Of a DNA stretch of 64,000 nt, positions 1 to 9,371 are shown one piece after another (positions within the stretch are counted from its first letter, which is position 1; every line of letters begins with the position of its first letter). The notes below the pieces were generated by a model that had not been told where the DNA came from, made no database searches, and saw only the letters and a list, made by a program, of their open reading frames with translations. The position numbers and the translations under genes were made by a program. Source of the stretch: Pseudomonas putida (GTDB lineage: Bacteria; Pseudomonadota; Gammaproteobacteria; Pseudomonadales; Pseudomonadaceae). Location of the stretch: NCBI GenBank assembly GCA_041879295.1, contig CP047152.1, positions 3,663,501-3,727,500 of the forward strand, read 5' to 3'.

Positions 1-978
1 AGTCGACACCTGCCGGCCAAGGGCATCAGTGGTGACCACCACCGCCTCCCCGGCGCCGTTGATGAACGGCACGTTGGTCAGGGTATACGGGCCTGGCTGC
101 AGTTCAGTGGTACTGGACTTGAAACCGTTGATGAACAGGTCGAGCGACGTGGGCACCGCCGCTTCGCCGGCGAACGCAGGCAAGGGGTAAGTGACAAGAT
201 CCGGGCGCGCAGCGAAGTCGCGTGACAGCTGCACCCCACCCACTCGCACCGAGCTGCTCCAGGGCAAGGCGCCCGTCACAAAATCACCGGCTTCGTAGGT
301 CAGCAGGCGCTGCTCGTCGGTGAAGCGCCAGGTGGTGTCGTAACGCATGAAGCCTCGCCGCGTATCGTCCGCCTGTGCGCCATTGAAAGACTGGCGCCAC
401 TGGCCGGTACTGGAGAAGGTACCCCAGCTGTCGAACAGGCGCAGCTCGTTCCAGGCGGCCAGGTAGGTGCCACCTTCATCGGTGTCGTTGAGATACAGGT
501 CGTAGTTGAACAGGGCGCCGAAACTGCTGCGCGCATCGCTGGCCGGGTAAAGGTTGCGATCACCCACTTGCTGTTCTGGCAACCAGGCTGGCGGCACCTG
601 CAGCAGCAGGCGCTGGTTCTGACTGTCGTAGTCGGTGTGCAGCCCCGCGATGCTGTCCAGGGCCACCTCCCCCTGGGGGTTGCCCGGCAGCGAAACGCCG
701 GCTGCACGCAATACGTCGCTGTCCAGGTACAACCGCCCGGCCCGCTGCTGCACCGGTATCAGGTCACCCCTGGGCATCTGGTTCACCACCAGGTCGAGGT
801 AAAGGGTAGCCTCGGCGATGGCGGACATCTCCGTGGGCGGTGGGGGCAAGTCGTCGGCCAGCACCAGCGCGGAGCTGACCATGGCCAGCCCCAGGCACCA
901 GCGGCACGTCGTCGCCGGGAGCCATTTCACACACGGTTTCCAACCATTGCCGGGTCCTCCCTGACGCCTGCCCTGCAT
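1..978 (-). CDS. Outer membrane usher of a Csu-type pilus (3' end outside window)
   Basis: Outer-membrane pore that receives chaperone-subunit complexes and assembles the pilus. Only the N-terminal ~326 codons are present; the gene runs off the left edge. Translation shows a signal-like segment (CLGLAMVSSALVLADD), then an usher N-domain and the start of the beta barrel (FNYDLYLND, GGVQLSRDFAARPDL, PLPAFAGEAAVPTSLDLFING). The ATG at 978 opens the frame, but a GTG at 930 (MKWLPATTCRW...) would place the signal peptide at the very N-terminus and may be the true start. The frame overlaps the 3' end of neither neighbour and begins 13 bases after the chaperone stop, so it is translated as part of the same operon. 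The family is clear; the exact start is not. Confidence 0.85.
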   Translation of the reverse strand, partial: MQGRRQGGPGNGWKPCVKWLPATTCRWCLGLAMVSSALVLADDLPPPPTEMSAIAEATLYLDLVVNQMPRGDLIPVQQRAGRLYLDSDVLRAAGVSLPGNPQGEVALDSIAGLHTDYDSQNQRLLLQVPPAWLPEQQVGDRNLYPASDARSSFGALFNYDLYLNDTDEGGTYLAAWNELRLFDSWGTFSSTGQWRQSFNGAQADDTRRGFMRYDTTWRFTDEQRLLTYEAGDFVTGALPWSSSVRVGGVQLSRDFAARPDLVTYPLPAFAGEAAVPTSLDLFINGFKSSTTELQPGPYTLTNVPFINGAGEAVVVTTDALGRQVST

Positions 979-990
979 TCGGTCGTTGGC

Positions 991-1767
991 TCATTGGTCT
1001 TGGCGGATGGCGTCCGCCGAGCGCTGACCATTGACCCTGCCCTTCAGCACGCTGCCACTGCCGGATGCCACGGGGGCCGGCCAGCGCATGCTTGCACCCG
1101 GCAGCACATAACCCAGTAAGCCTTCAGCCAGTGGCTTGCTCTGGCGGCCTTGCTGCACGACCACATCGGTCAGCCGCGCATGCACTGGGCCCGTGTTACG
1201 CAGTTCAATGTAGGGCTTGCCCTGCACCGTCACCGGGCGCCAACTGAGCTGCGGCTTGCCCACGCCCTCGGCATTGCGTTTGCCTTCAGGGTCGGCCTTG
1301 CCCCACAGCCCTTCGCCATAGACGAACAGCGGCACCGAATAGCGCATCTGCAAACGAATGGCCGCCGTAGCCCCAGGCTCGGCCTTGTCGACCGGGATGG
1401 CAGGCGGAATCTCGTCGATGATGATGCGGTAGGCCTGCTCCTGGCCGGCAGGTGAAGTGCCGGTGCGGGTCAGGCGGATCAGTTGCTTCTGCCCGGGTGC
1501 AATGTTGGCGACCGGCGGGCTGCCGATAATCTCGCGCTGCGCCTGGTACTGCTCCTGATAATCACCCTGGCGCCAGGCGAATACCCGCACCTGCAGGTTT
1601 GCCGGCGCAGTGCCACGGTTTTCCAGCCACAATGCACCTGCCTTCTGGTCGGCCTCCAGCACCGGGTCGATCGGCCAGATCAGCACCGAAGTGGCCGCCC
1701 AGGCCGGCAGGCTTGCCAGCGACAATAATCCAGTCAAACCACGCGTCCACTTCGCGCCTGCCCGCAT
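991..1767 (-). CDS. Periplasmic pilus assembly chaperone (CsuC-like)
   Basis: PapD-family periplasmic chaperone that folds pilin subunits by donor-strand complementation and hands them to the usher. 258 aa. The ATG at 1767 is chosen over an upstream GTG (1785) because AAGGAG sits 6 bases before it. A signal peptide (GLTGLLSLASLPAWA) is followed by the chaperone N-domain beginning TSVLIWPIDPVLEADQKAGALWLENRG, read here in short pieces: the subunit-anchoring basic residues and the QLIRLTRTG strand are recognisable. It lies between the pilin genes and the usher on the same strand, the standard Csu order. Confidence in function is high from both sequence and context. Confidence 0.88.
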   Translation of the reverse strand: MRAGAKWTRGLTGLLSLASLPAWAATSVLIWPIDPVLEADQKAGALWLENRGTAPANLQVRVFAWRQGDYQEQYQAQREIIGSPPVANIAPGQKQLIRLTRTGTSPAGQEQAYRIIIDEIPPAIPVDKAEPGATAAIRLQMRYSVPLFVYGEGLWGKADPEGKRNAEGVGKPQLSWRPVTVQGKPYIELRNTGPVHARLTDVVVQQGRQSKPLAEGLLGYVLPGASMRWPAPVASGSGSVLKGRVNGQRSADAIRQDQ

Positions 1768-1807
1768 GCAGCTCTCCTTAGACACTTGTCATGGGTGGCG
1801 CTGGCGT

Positions 1808-2311
1808 TTACCAGGTCACCGTCACTTGCACCACATCGGTGTAGGTCCCTGCCGGCTGCGTACCGGTCAGCTGGACCCGGCCGTACACCGGTAGCTTGAT
1901 CGCTGTCGGGTCGGCATAGCTCACCGCCACGCTCTGGCCAATTCCCAAGGCCTGGGTATAGGCCGCGTCCCGGTACAACTGGTAGGCCAGCACTTGCGTG
2001 CCACTGGTGCGCTTCAGGTTGCGTGTACCACTGGCACTGTTTTGCCCGCCGTCCAGGCTCATGCTCATGGCCACGCCCGGCGTGCACTGGAACGTCACGG
2101 TAGAACCACCCAGCGATGTGCTGAGCAGCCCCGTGGACAGCGCCGACTGCGAGCCATAATCGAGCGTGCCGTAGCTGGTGACACCCCCCACCACCAGGCA
2201 CCCGGCGACAACCTGCGCCGTCACCGTGAAGGTACTGGTGGTCACTGCCCCCAATGGCGCGGTCAATAGCATGCTTACGCCAGTCAGGCCACCTGCCAGC
2301 CAGCCGCGCAT
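1808..2311 (-). CDS. Spore coat U domain pilin-like subunit (fourth in operon)
   Basis: Secreted 167-aa protein of the spore coat U (SCPU) family, the fold used by Csu-type pilus subunits. Signal peptide at residues 1-22 (LTGVSMLLTAPLGA). Family hallmarks are the single Cys near the mature N-terminus (VVAGCLVVGG), a second Cys in TFQCTPG, the YQLYRDAAYTQALG segment and the C-terminal beta strand QVTVTW. The two cysteines probably form the conserved disulfide. It begins 3 bases after the preceding subunit stop (2315), so the two are translationally coupled. Which of the four SCPU proteins is shaft and which is adaptor cannot be told from sequence alone. Confidence 0.88.
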   Translation of the reverse strand: MRGWLAGGLTGVSMLLTAPLGAVTTSTFTVTAQVVAGCLVVGGVTSYGTLDYGSQSALSTGLLSTSLGGSTVTFQCTPGVAMSMSLDGGQNSASGTRNLKRTSGTQVLAYQLYRDAAYTQALGIGQSVAVSYADPTAIKLPVYGRVQLTGTQPAGTYTDVVQVTVTW

Positions 2312-2314
2312 GGG

Positions 2315-2851
2315 TCAGAACGACAGCTCGACCGAGATCGTATCGCTGTAGACCCCTGCGGGCAGGCCCGCCTTGCCGACGGCCTTGCCGTAAAGGTTGA
2401 CGGTCTGGGCGGCGCCGGTACTGGTCGGCAGGGTGATGGTGTCGTCGACCGCCAGCAACGTCGTACGCCCAGCGTCGGTATAGAGGTCATACGGCACATA
2501 GTTGCCAGAACCATCGGCGAGCGCACGGGAGCCACCACTAGACTGGCCGTCATGCAGGCCTGCCCGCACTTTGATCACAGGCACCGTACCTGCAGAGCAC
2601 AGAACGCTCATGGCGCCCCCCCCGCCTCCCAGCACCTGGGCTTCGGCGGTGACAAACAAGGCATCATGGGTACCGAAGTCCACGGCACCGAAGTCAAGCC
2701 CCGACGTGCCCGACGTGCCATTGACCTGGCACGCCGCAATCAGCGTCAGGGTCGAGCTGATACTCCCGGTCACCGTGGTGGCCGCTTGTGCCTGGGAAGC
2801 CAACGCCAGGCCCAGGCCTGCGAGGACACAGCATGAAAGGTTCGTGCGCAT
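2315..2851 (-). CDS. Spore coat U domain pilin-like subunit (third in operon)
   Basis: 178-aa SCPU-domain secreted protein. Signal peptide at residues 1-23 (CCVLAGLGLALASQAQA), then the conserved N-terminal strand and Cys (LTLIAACQVNG), second Cys in SVLCSAGT, the VPYDLYTDAGRT segment and the terminal strand ISVELSF. It is richer in glycine and small residues than its neighbours, including a GGGGG stretch around residues 76-80. It sits 18 bases downstream of the preceding subunit gene. The family member with this composition is often the major subunit in Csu pili, but that is an inference. Confidence 0.87.
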   Translation of the reverse strand: MRTNLSCCVLAGLGLALASQAQAATTVTGSISSTLTLIAACQVNGTSGTSGLDFGAVDFGTHDALFVTAEAQVLGGGGGAMSVLCSAGTVPVIKVRAGLHDGQSSGGSRALADGSGNYVPYDLYTDAGRTTLLAVDDTITLPTSTGAAQTVNLYGKAVGKAGLPAGVYSDTISVELSF

Positions 2852-2869
2852 CGGAGTCTCCTTGCGTGT

Positions 2870-3406
2870 TTACCAGTCCAGGGTCACTCTGAGGGTGTCG
2901 CGGTAAAGCCCGGCCGGCAGCGCACGCGGTTGCGCCACTACCACACCGTAGATGGGAATCGGTACTTGCTGGCTGCTGCGAATGGTGAAGGCCCGCACCT
3001 GGCCGATGCCGTAGCGGCTATTGCCACCTGGGTCGACCGCCAGCTGATAAGGAATCAGTTCACGGCCGTTGCTCAGGCGGCGTATGCCATCGTCGCCATA
3101 GAGACCACCATTGATACGCACGTTGAAGGCCCGAACTTCAGGCGTGCAACTGATCTGCAGGCTGCCCTCTCCGCCCACTTCGTCCACCTGGCTGCGCAAC
3201 GGTTGGTCCCAGTTCGGGCCGCGCTCGCCAAAGTCCATTACGCCTGGATCACCCAGCACGGCCGGTTGCGTCTCGTTGCTGCTGATTTGGCAAGACGCGC
3301 TGATCACCAACCGCGCCTGGATGAAACCGGTGGTGCTGCCATGCGCCACACCACCGGGGACCAGCAGCGGGCCGAGGGTGAGCAACAGGATCGAAGTGCG
3401 GTTCAT
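2870..3406 (-). CDS. Spore coat U domain pilin-like subunit (second in operon)
   Basis: 178-aa SCPU-domain protein. N-terminal export signal (SILLLTLGPLLVPGGVAHG), mature start TTGFIQARLVISASCQI with the conserved Cys, second Cys in LQISCTPEV, YQLAVDPGGNSRYG and terminal strand RVTLDW. Thirty bases separate it from the upstream subunit gene, with no terminator between them, so it is part of one transcript. Likely a pilus adaptor or minor subunit. Its pairwise identity to the other three is low by eye, as is usual for SCPU paralogues inside one operon. Confidence 0.86.
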   Translation of the reverse strand: MNRTSILLLTLGPLLVPGGVAHGSTTGFIQARLVISASCQISSNETQPAVLGDPGVMDFGERGPNWDQPLRSQVDEVGGEGSLQISCTPEVRAFNVRINGGLYGDDGIRRLSNGRELIPYQLAVDPGGNSRYGIGQVRAFTIRSSQQVPIPIYGVVVAQPRALPAGLYRDTLRVTLDW

Positions 3407-3436
3407 GGCCTGGCGTCCTTGTGCATGGTGGCGTCC

Positions 3437-3952
3437 CTACCAGGTGACGGTGACTTTGAGCAGGTCGGCATAAACCCCTGCATCCGGCACCCAGGCCAGT
3501 TTGTCGATACGTGCGTACAACGGCAATTCAGCCGAACCGCTGCCCGGCACACGCGCCGACAGGGCTACCCCCACCGCCAGAGGCTCACGCCAGGCAGCAT
3601 CACGGTACAAGCGATAAGGAATGGGCCGCGCCGTGCGGTCGTGGCTGGCCAGGTAGCGCAGCTCGCCGACGCCACCATGCTGGCCACCATCGACGCGCAC
3701 CTGATAGGGCGTATCCGGGTTGCACTCAAGGCGCGGCGGGTGCTGGGTCAGCAGCACGCCGCTCAAGGGAGCGCCAGGGCCATCCAGGCGCGCCGTCGCA
3801 CCCAGGTCGATTTGCCCCAGGGCCTGGGCTCCCGCATCGCGGGTCTGGGTGACCAGCATGCAGCCACGCTGCACCAGCACCCGCACTTCCACGAGAAAAT
3901 CCGCAGCCACGGTACTTCCGCTGAACAACAGGCCGAACAGCGCGGCCAGCAT
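3437..3952 (-). CDS. Spore coat U domain pilin-like subunit (first in operon)
   Basis: First gene of the pilus operon, SCPU family. I take the ATG at 3952, which has a GGAG 5-8 bases upstream and directly begins a signal peptide (MLAALFGLLFSGSTVAA). A longer frame opens at 4057, but its extra 35 residues are not signal-like. A GTG at 3964 is another option. The mature protein has the SCPU features: VQRGCMLV with the first Cys, RLECNPDTPYQVRVDGG, YRLYRDAAWREPL and the final LKVTVTW. It reads leftward into three more SCPU genes, then chaperone and usher. Confidence 0.84.
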   Translation of the reverse strand: MLAALFGLLFSGSTVAADFLVEVRVLVQRGCMLVTQTRDAGAQALGQIDLGATARLDGPGAPLSGVLLTQHPPRLECNPDTPYQVRVDGGQHGGVGELRYLASHDRTARPIPYRLYRDAAWREPLAVGVALSARVPGSGSAELPLYARIDKLAWVPDAGVYADLLKVTVTW

Positions 3953-4231
3953 GCGCTCCGTCACCTTGTTATCCTTATCGAGACGTCCTGAACTGAGCGT
4001 AGCAGTGAGGCGGCACAAGCGAAGTGGCATAAAGCCATTTTTTTGTATTAGCGACAAAGCGGTATCGTTGCCTCAAAAAAAGCCTGTGCTGCACAGAACC
4101 CATGGCCAACCCGTGCCTCCAATGGCCAGGAGCCGGTAAATGGGCCGGGATTCTGTTAGGGTGAATCGTACTCGTCCTGCGCCAGACACCTGTGCCGTAC
4201 ACGGACGGACATGACAGGAGCTTTTTCAATC

Positions 4232-6478
4232 ATGACTGCAGACAACTCACTGGCAGACGCCATGGAGCGCTGTGCCCAGGAACCGATCCAGGTTCCGGGC
4301 AGCATCCAGCCTCACGGTTTTCTGCTGGTGCTGGATGCCACCGACCTGTGCGTACTGCAGGCCAGTGAAAATGTCGAGCACTGGTTGGGCTTGCCAGCCC
4401 GTGAACTGATCGGTTGCCACTTCTCCGACCTGGTTCACGATGGCTTTGACCTGCACGCACACCTCTCACGGCTTCCCGAAGATGAAGTCTTCCCATTCCA
4501 CATTGGCGACGTGTGCTTGCGCCAGGGCGCACCCGTCAGTGCCCTGCTGCACTTGCTGGTCCACTGCCACGATCAGGTGCTGATTGCCGAGTTCGAACCA
4601 CCCCGCCTGCCAGCAGACCTGGCCGGGCAAGGCGACTATTACCCGTTGGTCCGCAGCTTTGTCGCCAGTCTGCAACTGGCCAGCAGTATCGAAGACCTGC
4701 TGCAGCAAACGGTGTTGCAGCTCAAGCGCATCACCGGGTTTGGGCGCGTCAAGGCTTACCGTTTCGATGCCGAAGGCAACGGCCAGGTGCTGGCCGAGGT
4801 AGCCGACCCGGGCTACCCCAGCTACGCGGGCCTGTGCTTCCCGGCTGCGGACATCCCGCGCCAGGCGCGCGAGCTGTACCGGGTCAACCGTATCCGCGTG
4901 ATCGAGGATGCCAACTATCAGCCCTCGCCACTGCTGCCTGCTACCAACCCACGCACCGGCAAGGCGCTGGACATGAGTTTCGCTGTACTGCGCAGCGTGT
5001 CGCCCGTGCACCTGCAGTACATGCGCAATATGGGCACGCTGGCCTCGATGTCACTGTCGATCGTGGTCGACGGCGAGCTGTGGGGGCTGATTTCCTGCCA
5101 CCATCAGCAGCCACGCCCGGTGGACTTGCGCACCCGCACGGCCTGCGAACTGTTGGCCAGCGTGCTGTCGTTGCAGGTGGAGTCCCGCGAGTCCCACACC
5201 AGCACGCGCAAGCTGTTGGCGCTGCGCCAGCACATCGTACGCATGATCTCGTCCATGGCCGACCACGACAGTGTCAGTGACGGCTTGCGCGACCTGCCCC
5301 ACGTGCTGCTGGCCTTTGCCGACGCCCAGGGCGCGGCGGTGATCTCGGCCGAGCGCTGTGACCTGATCGGCCAGACTCCGCCTGAGGCACAGGTGACCGC
5401 GCTGGTGCACTGGCTCGGCCAACGTGACGAAGACAGCGTGTTCCACAGCGACAACCTGCGGCGCGACATCACTGAGCTGCCCGAGCTGGCAAACCATGCT
5501 GGCGGGGTGCTGGCGGTGGCCATCTCGCAGATCCACTCGCACTACCTGCTGTGGTTCCGTCCCGAGCAGATACGCACGGTCAACTGGGCCGGCCAGCCGA
5601 CCAAACAGGTCGGGCCACAGGGCACCCTCGACCCGCGGCACAGTTTTGAACGCTGGCAGGAAGAACTGCGCGGCTATTGTCAGGCGTGGGACCCACTGGT
5701 GATCGAGGGTGTGATGGAGCTGCGCACCGCTGTGCTGGGCATTGTCCTGCGCAAGGCCGAAGAACTGGCACAACTGGCTGGCGAGTTGCGCCGCTCCAAC
5801 AAGGAGCTCGAAGCGTTTTCCTACAGTGTTTCCCACGACCTGCGCGCACCGCTCCGGCACATCGCCGGCTATACCGAACTGCTTGGCGAAATCGAAGGCG
5901 AGGGCCTGAGCGAACGCGGCAAGCGCTTTCTGCAGCATATCGGTGAGGCGGCGCATTTTGCCGGCAGCCTGGTCGACAACCTGCTCAACTTCTCGCAGAT
6001 GGGCCGCTCGGCCTTGCGCCTGTCAGACGTCGACCTGAACGCCCTGGTCGAGGCCATTCGCAGCGAACTGGCCCCCGATTACGAAGGCCGCGCAATCGTT
6101 TGGGACATCGCCCCGCTGCCCAAGGTGATCGGCGACCCGGCATTCATCAACATGGCCTTGCACAACCTGATAGCCAATGCCATCAAGTACACCCGCGGCC
6201 GCAACCCTGCTCGCATCGGCATCAGTGCCGTACAGCACCCCGGCGAAACCGAGGTCTGCATCCGCGACAATGGCGTGGGCTTCGACATGGCCTACGCCAA
6301 CAAGCTGTTCGGCGTCTTCCAGCGCTTGCACCGCATGGAAGATTTCGAAGGCACCGGCATTGGCCTGGCGAGTGTACGCCGCATCATCGAGCGCCATGAC
6401 GGTCGAGTCTGGGCCACTGGCCAGATCGACCAAGGCGCCAGCTTCCACTTCACCCTACCCCGAAACACTGTTACCTGA
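4232..6478 (+). CDS. bphP: Bacteriophytochrome histidine kinase
   Basis: Red/far-red photoreceptor kinase using a biliverdin chromophore. 748 aa from the ATG at 4232, preceded by AGGAG at 4216-4220; the in-frame ATG at 4211 lacks such a site. Cys14, just before EPIQVPGSIQPHG, is in the position of the biliverdin-binding cysteine. Domains in order: PAS (~15-120), GAF (~140-310, with the DIP motif in FPAADIPRQARELY), PHY (~330-500, with the tongue motif DPRHSFERW), HisKA with phospho-acceptor His535 in YSVSHDLRAPLRH, and HATPase (NLIANAIKYT, DNGVGFDM, GTGIGLASVRRI). A response regulator and a hybrid kinase follow at 15 and 13 bases. No heme oxygenase gene (bphO) lies next to it, so biliverdin must come from elsewhere. 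Confidence 0.95.
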   Translation: MTADNSLADAMERCAQEPIQVPGSIQPHGFLLVLDATDLCVLQASENVEHWLGLPARELIGCHFSDLVHDGFDLHAHLSRLPEDEVFPFHIGDVCLRQGAPVSALLHLLVHCHDQVLIAEFEPPRLPADLAGQGDYYPLVRSFVASLQLASSIEDLLQQTVLQLKRITGFGRVKAYRFDAEGNGQVLAEVADPGYPSYAGLCFPAADIPRQARELYRVNRIRVIEDANYQPSPLLPATNPRTGKALDMSFAVLRSVSPVHLQYMRNMGTLASMSLSIVVDGELWGLISCHHQQPRPVDLRTRTACELLASVLSLQVESRESHTSTRKLLALRQHIVRMISSMADHDSVSDGLRDLPHVLLAFADAQGAAVISAERCDLIGQTPPEAQVTALVHWLGQRDEDSVFHSDNLRRDITELPELANHAGGVLAVAISQIHSHYLLWFRPEQIRTVNWAGQPTKQVGPQGTLDPRHSFERWQEELRGYCQAWDPLVIEGVMELRTAVLGIVLRKAEELAQLAGELRRSNKELEAFSYSVSHDLRAPLRHIAGYTELLGEIEGEGLSERGKRFLQHIGEAAHFAGSLVDNLLNFSQMGRSALRLSDVDLNALVEAIRSELAPDYEGRAIVWDIAPLPKVIGDPAFINMALHNLIANAIKYTRGRNPARIGISAVQHPGETEVCIRDNGVGFDMAYANKLFGVFQRLHRMEDFEGTGIGLASVRRIIERHDGRVWATGQIDQGASFHFTLPRNTVT

Positions 6479-6493
6479 GGCATCGCTACCATC

Positions 6494-6955
6494 ATGCTCA
6501 AGCCCATTCTGCTGGTCGAAGACAACCCCCGAGACCTGGAGCTGACCCTGCTGGCCCTGGAGCGCAGCCAGTTGGCCAACGAGGTCATCGTGCTGCGTGA
6601 CGGCGCCGATGCGCTCGACTACTTGCTGCGCCGCAACGTCTATGCCGAGCGCGATGACGGCAACCCTGCCGTGCTGTTACTCGACCTTAAACTGCCCAAG
6701 GTCGACGGCCTGGAGGTGCTCAAGGAAGTGCGCGCCACTGCCGAACTGCGCAGCATCCCCACCGTGATGCTGACCTCCTCGCGCGAAGAGCCCGACCTGT
6801 TGCGTGCCTACGAGCTGGGGGTAAACGCTTATGTGGTAAAACCCGTGGAATTCAAGGAATTCGTCGCCGCCATCTCCGACCTCGGGGTATTCTGGGCAGT
6901 GCTAAACGAACCGCCACCCGGCTCACTGCGACTGAACCGTCGCGGTAGCAACTGA
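6494..6955 (+). CDS. Single-domain response regulator (Rcp1-like)
   Basis: 153-aa stand-alone receiver domain without an output domain. The acidic pair Glu9-Asp10 and phospho-acceptor Asp64 in LLLDLKLPKVDG are present, followed by the Thr/Ser switch (VMLTSSREEPD) and the conserved Lys in YVVKPVEF. This is the family that partners phytochrome kinases (Rcp1 type), and it starts 15 bases after the bacteriophytochrome stop. It is therefore the likely phosphate acceptor of that kinase. With no DNA-binding domain it must pass the signal by protein contact or phosphotransfer, most plausibly to the hybrid kinase encoded next. The start codon has no strong ribosome site and may rely on coupling. Confidence 0.92.
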   Translation: MLKPILLVEDNPRDLELTLLALERSQLANEVIVLRDGADALDYLLRRNVYAERDDGNPAVLLLDLKLPKVDGLEVLKEVRATAELRSIPTVMLTSSREEPDLLRAYELGVNAYVVKPVEFKEFVAAISDLGVFWAVLNEPPPGSLRLNRRGSN

Positions 6956-6968
6956 GGCCGCCGCGACG

Positions 6969-9356
6969 ATGCATCAAACGCCGTTGAAACTACTGATGGT
7001 CGAAGACAGCTCGATGGACGCCGAGCTGACCCTGATGCGCCTGGAGCGCAGCGGGCTGCATGTACAGTCGCAGCTGGTGTTCGACCATGCGGGTGTCGAA
7101 CATGCCCTGCGCCAGGCCCACTACGACCTGATCTTGTGTGACTGCGTGCTACCAGGCTCGTCCGGTACCGAAGTGCTGGCCATCGCCCAACGCCTGGCAC
7201 CCGATATTCCGTTCATATTCCTGTCCGGCATTTATGGCGAAGAGCACGCGGTGGAAATGATCCGCCTGGGCGCGACCGACTATGTGTTGAAGAAGAACCT
7301 GCCACTACTGCCCAAAGCCGTGCGCCGAGCCCTGAGCGAAGTGCAGGAACGCCAGCGCCGTCGCCGCGCCGAAGAGGCCTTGGCGGACGTCGAAGCACGT
7401 GCTCGCATTGCCATCGACGCCGCCGGCATGGGCACCTGGGACCTGCGCCCGCAAGAGGGCCTGTTGCTTTGGGATGACCGCTGCAAGACCTTGTTCGGCC
7501 TGCCCACCAGCACCGAAATGAGCCTTGAAGTGTTCTACGCCGGCATCTACCCCGACGACCTGCCACTGGTGCGCGAGGCGGTGGAACATGCCATGCGCCC
7601 GGAAAGCGACGGTCATTACCGCGTGGAGTTTCGGATCGCGCAACCCAATGGCCTGGAGCCCCGCTGGTTGCTGAGCAGCGGCCAGAGCCAGTTCGTCGGT
7701 GATCAGTGCGTTCGCTTCTCAGGCGTGCTGCAGGACATCCACACGCAACGCCAGGCTACCCAGGCGCTGCGTCAGCTGAACGAGATGCTCGGCGAGCGGG
7801 TCGAGCGCCGTACCCGCGAACGCGATCGTGCCTGGGAGCTGTCGCAAGATTTGCTGGCCGTGCTGAACAAAGACTTGACCCCGGTCGCGCTGAACCCCGC
7901 CTGGGAAGCCAGCCTGGGCTTCTCACGCGAACGCCTGAGCCAGTCCTCCTTGCTGCACCTGCTGCCGGAACACGACCAGGAACAGTTACTCACCGAACTG
8001 GCCGCCCTCTCCCATGGCCGCACCAGCGCACGCTTTGTCGGTCGCATTCTGCATGCCGGCGGCCAGCAACGCTGGCTGTCGTGGGTGGTGGTGCCGGAGG
8101 ACACCCTGCTGTACGTGGTGGCACGCGACATCACCAGCGAGCGCGAAGCCGCCCTGGGCCTGGCAGATGCCAACGCCCGGCTGCGCGAACAGATCAACGA
8201 GCGCGAGCGCATCGAGGCCGCTCTGCAGCAGATGCAGCGGCTGGAAGCGGTCGGGCAGCTGACGGCTGGCGTGGCGCATGACTTCAATAACCTGCTGACG
8301 GTGATACTCACCGGTGCCAGCTTTCTGGAGCGCGATCTGGCCAAGGCCGACCTGGAAAAGGCCCGCACTCGCCTCACCCATATCCGCGAGGCGGGCGAGC
8401 GTGGCGCCAAGCTGACCTCGCAACTGCTGGCCTTCTCCCGCCGCCAGCGTCTGGAGCCGGTGCCGCTAAACCTCAATCGTACCCTGGCCGGCCTGGAAGA
8501 GCTGCTGCGCCGCACCCTGGGCGGCAACGTCTCGGTGCGCCTGGACCTTGACCTGGCCCTGTGGCAGGCACTGACCGACCCCACCCAGACCGAGATGATC
8601 ATCCTCAACCTGGCGATCAATGCCCGCGATGCCATGCCCGACGGCGGCCAACTGACCCTGACAACGCGCAACACCCGTATCGACAAGCGCCCACAACGCC
8701 CGGAAGACCCGGACCCGGGCGAGTACGTGATGCTGAGTATCCGCGATACGGGGTGCGGCATGAGCGAAGACGTGCAGGCCAAGGTATTCGAGCCTTTCTT
8801 TACCACCAAGGACATCGGCAAAGGTTCGGGGCTGGGCCTGGCCCAGGTATTCGGCTTCGCCAAGCAGTCCGGTGGCGGCGTGCGCATCGACACCACACTC
8901 GGTCGCGGTACCGAAGTGGCGGTATACCTGCCAGCGGTAAAAGAGGAGATGGTGAACGAACCTGCAGCAGCAGTGCTCAGTCAGCCGATCAGCGAAAGCG
9001 GCCATAACCGCACGGTGCTATTGGTGGACGACGACCATCTGGTGCGCGACATGCTGGGTGATGTGTTACGCCAATACGGCTACCAGGTGCGCCAGGCGCA
9101 CAGCGGCGAACAGGCATTGGCCTTGCTGGATGACGATATCGACCTGCTGCTGACTGATTTCGCCATGCCCGAGTTCAACGGTGCACAACTGGCGCTGGCG
9201 GCCCGCGAACGGTACCCCCACGTGCCGGTGGTGTTTCTTACCGGTTATGCGGAGTTGCAGGGGCTGGAACTGCCGGGCAGCCTGGTGATCCAGAAGCCGG
9301 TGCAGGCTGATGAACTGGCCAGGGCGCTGAACGAAATGCTGGGGATTGCCGGGTAA
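6969..9356 (+). CDS. Hybrid sensor kinase with receiver domains at both ends
   Basis: 795-aa cytoplasmic kinase, no membrane segments seen. Order: receiver 1 (residues ~5-125, Asp58 in LILCDCVLPG), PAS (~140-260, AGMGTWDLRP), a coiled linker, a second PAS-like region (~285-395), HisKA (His437 in GVAHDFNNLL), HATPase (NARDAMPDGG, DTGCGM, GKGSGLGLAQVFGF) and receiver 2 (~675-795, Asp730 in LLTDFAMPEF). The H-box GVAHDFNNLL places it in the hybrid class whose C-terminal receiver captures the phosphate. The N-terminal receiver could gate the kinase in response to a partner. It is third in the phytochrome operon, so light input is the likely stimulus. It ends the operon: a GC-rich hairpin follows. 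Confidence 0.92.
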   Translation: MHQTPLKLLMVEDSSMDAELTLMRLERSGLHVQSQLVFDHAGVEHALRQAHYDLILCDCVLPGSSGTEVLAIAQRLAPDIPFIFLSGIYGEEHAVEMIRLGATDYVLKKNLPLLPKAVRRALSEVQERQRRRRAEEALADVEARARIAIDAAGMGTWDLRPQEGLLLWDDRCKTLFGLPTSTEMSLEVFYAGIYPDDLPLVREAVEHAMRPESDGHYRVEFRIAQPNGLEPRWLLSSGQSQFVGDQCVRFSGVLQDIHTQRQATQALRQLNEMLGERVERRTRERDRAWELSQDLLAVLNKDLTPVALNPAWEASLGFSRERLSQSSLLHLLPEHDQEQLLTELAALSHGRTSARFVGRILHAGGQQRWLSWVVVPEDTLLYVVARDITSEREAALGLADANARLREQINERERIEAALQQMQRLEAVGQLTAGVAHDFNNLLTVILTGASFLERDLAKADLEKARTRLTHIREAGERGAKLTSQLLAFSRRQRLEPVPLNLNRTLAGLEELLRRTLGGNVSVRLDLDLALWQALTDPTQTEMIILNLAINARDAMPDGGQLTLTTRNTRIDKRPQRPEDPDPGEYVMLSIRDTGCGMSEDVQAKVFEPFFTTKDIGKGSGLGLAQVFGFAKQSGGGVRIDTTLGRGTEVAVYLPAVKEEMVNEPAAAVLSQPISESGHNRTVLLVDDDHLVRDMLGDVLRQYGYQVRQAHSGEQALALLDDDIDLLLTDFAMPEFNGAQLALAARERYPHVPVVFLTGYAELQGLELPGSLVIQKPVQADELARALNEMLGIAG

Positions 9357-9371
9357 CCTGGTACGGCACGA

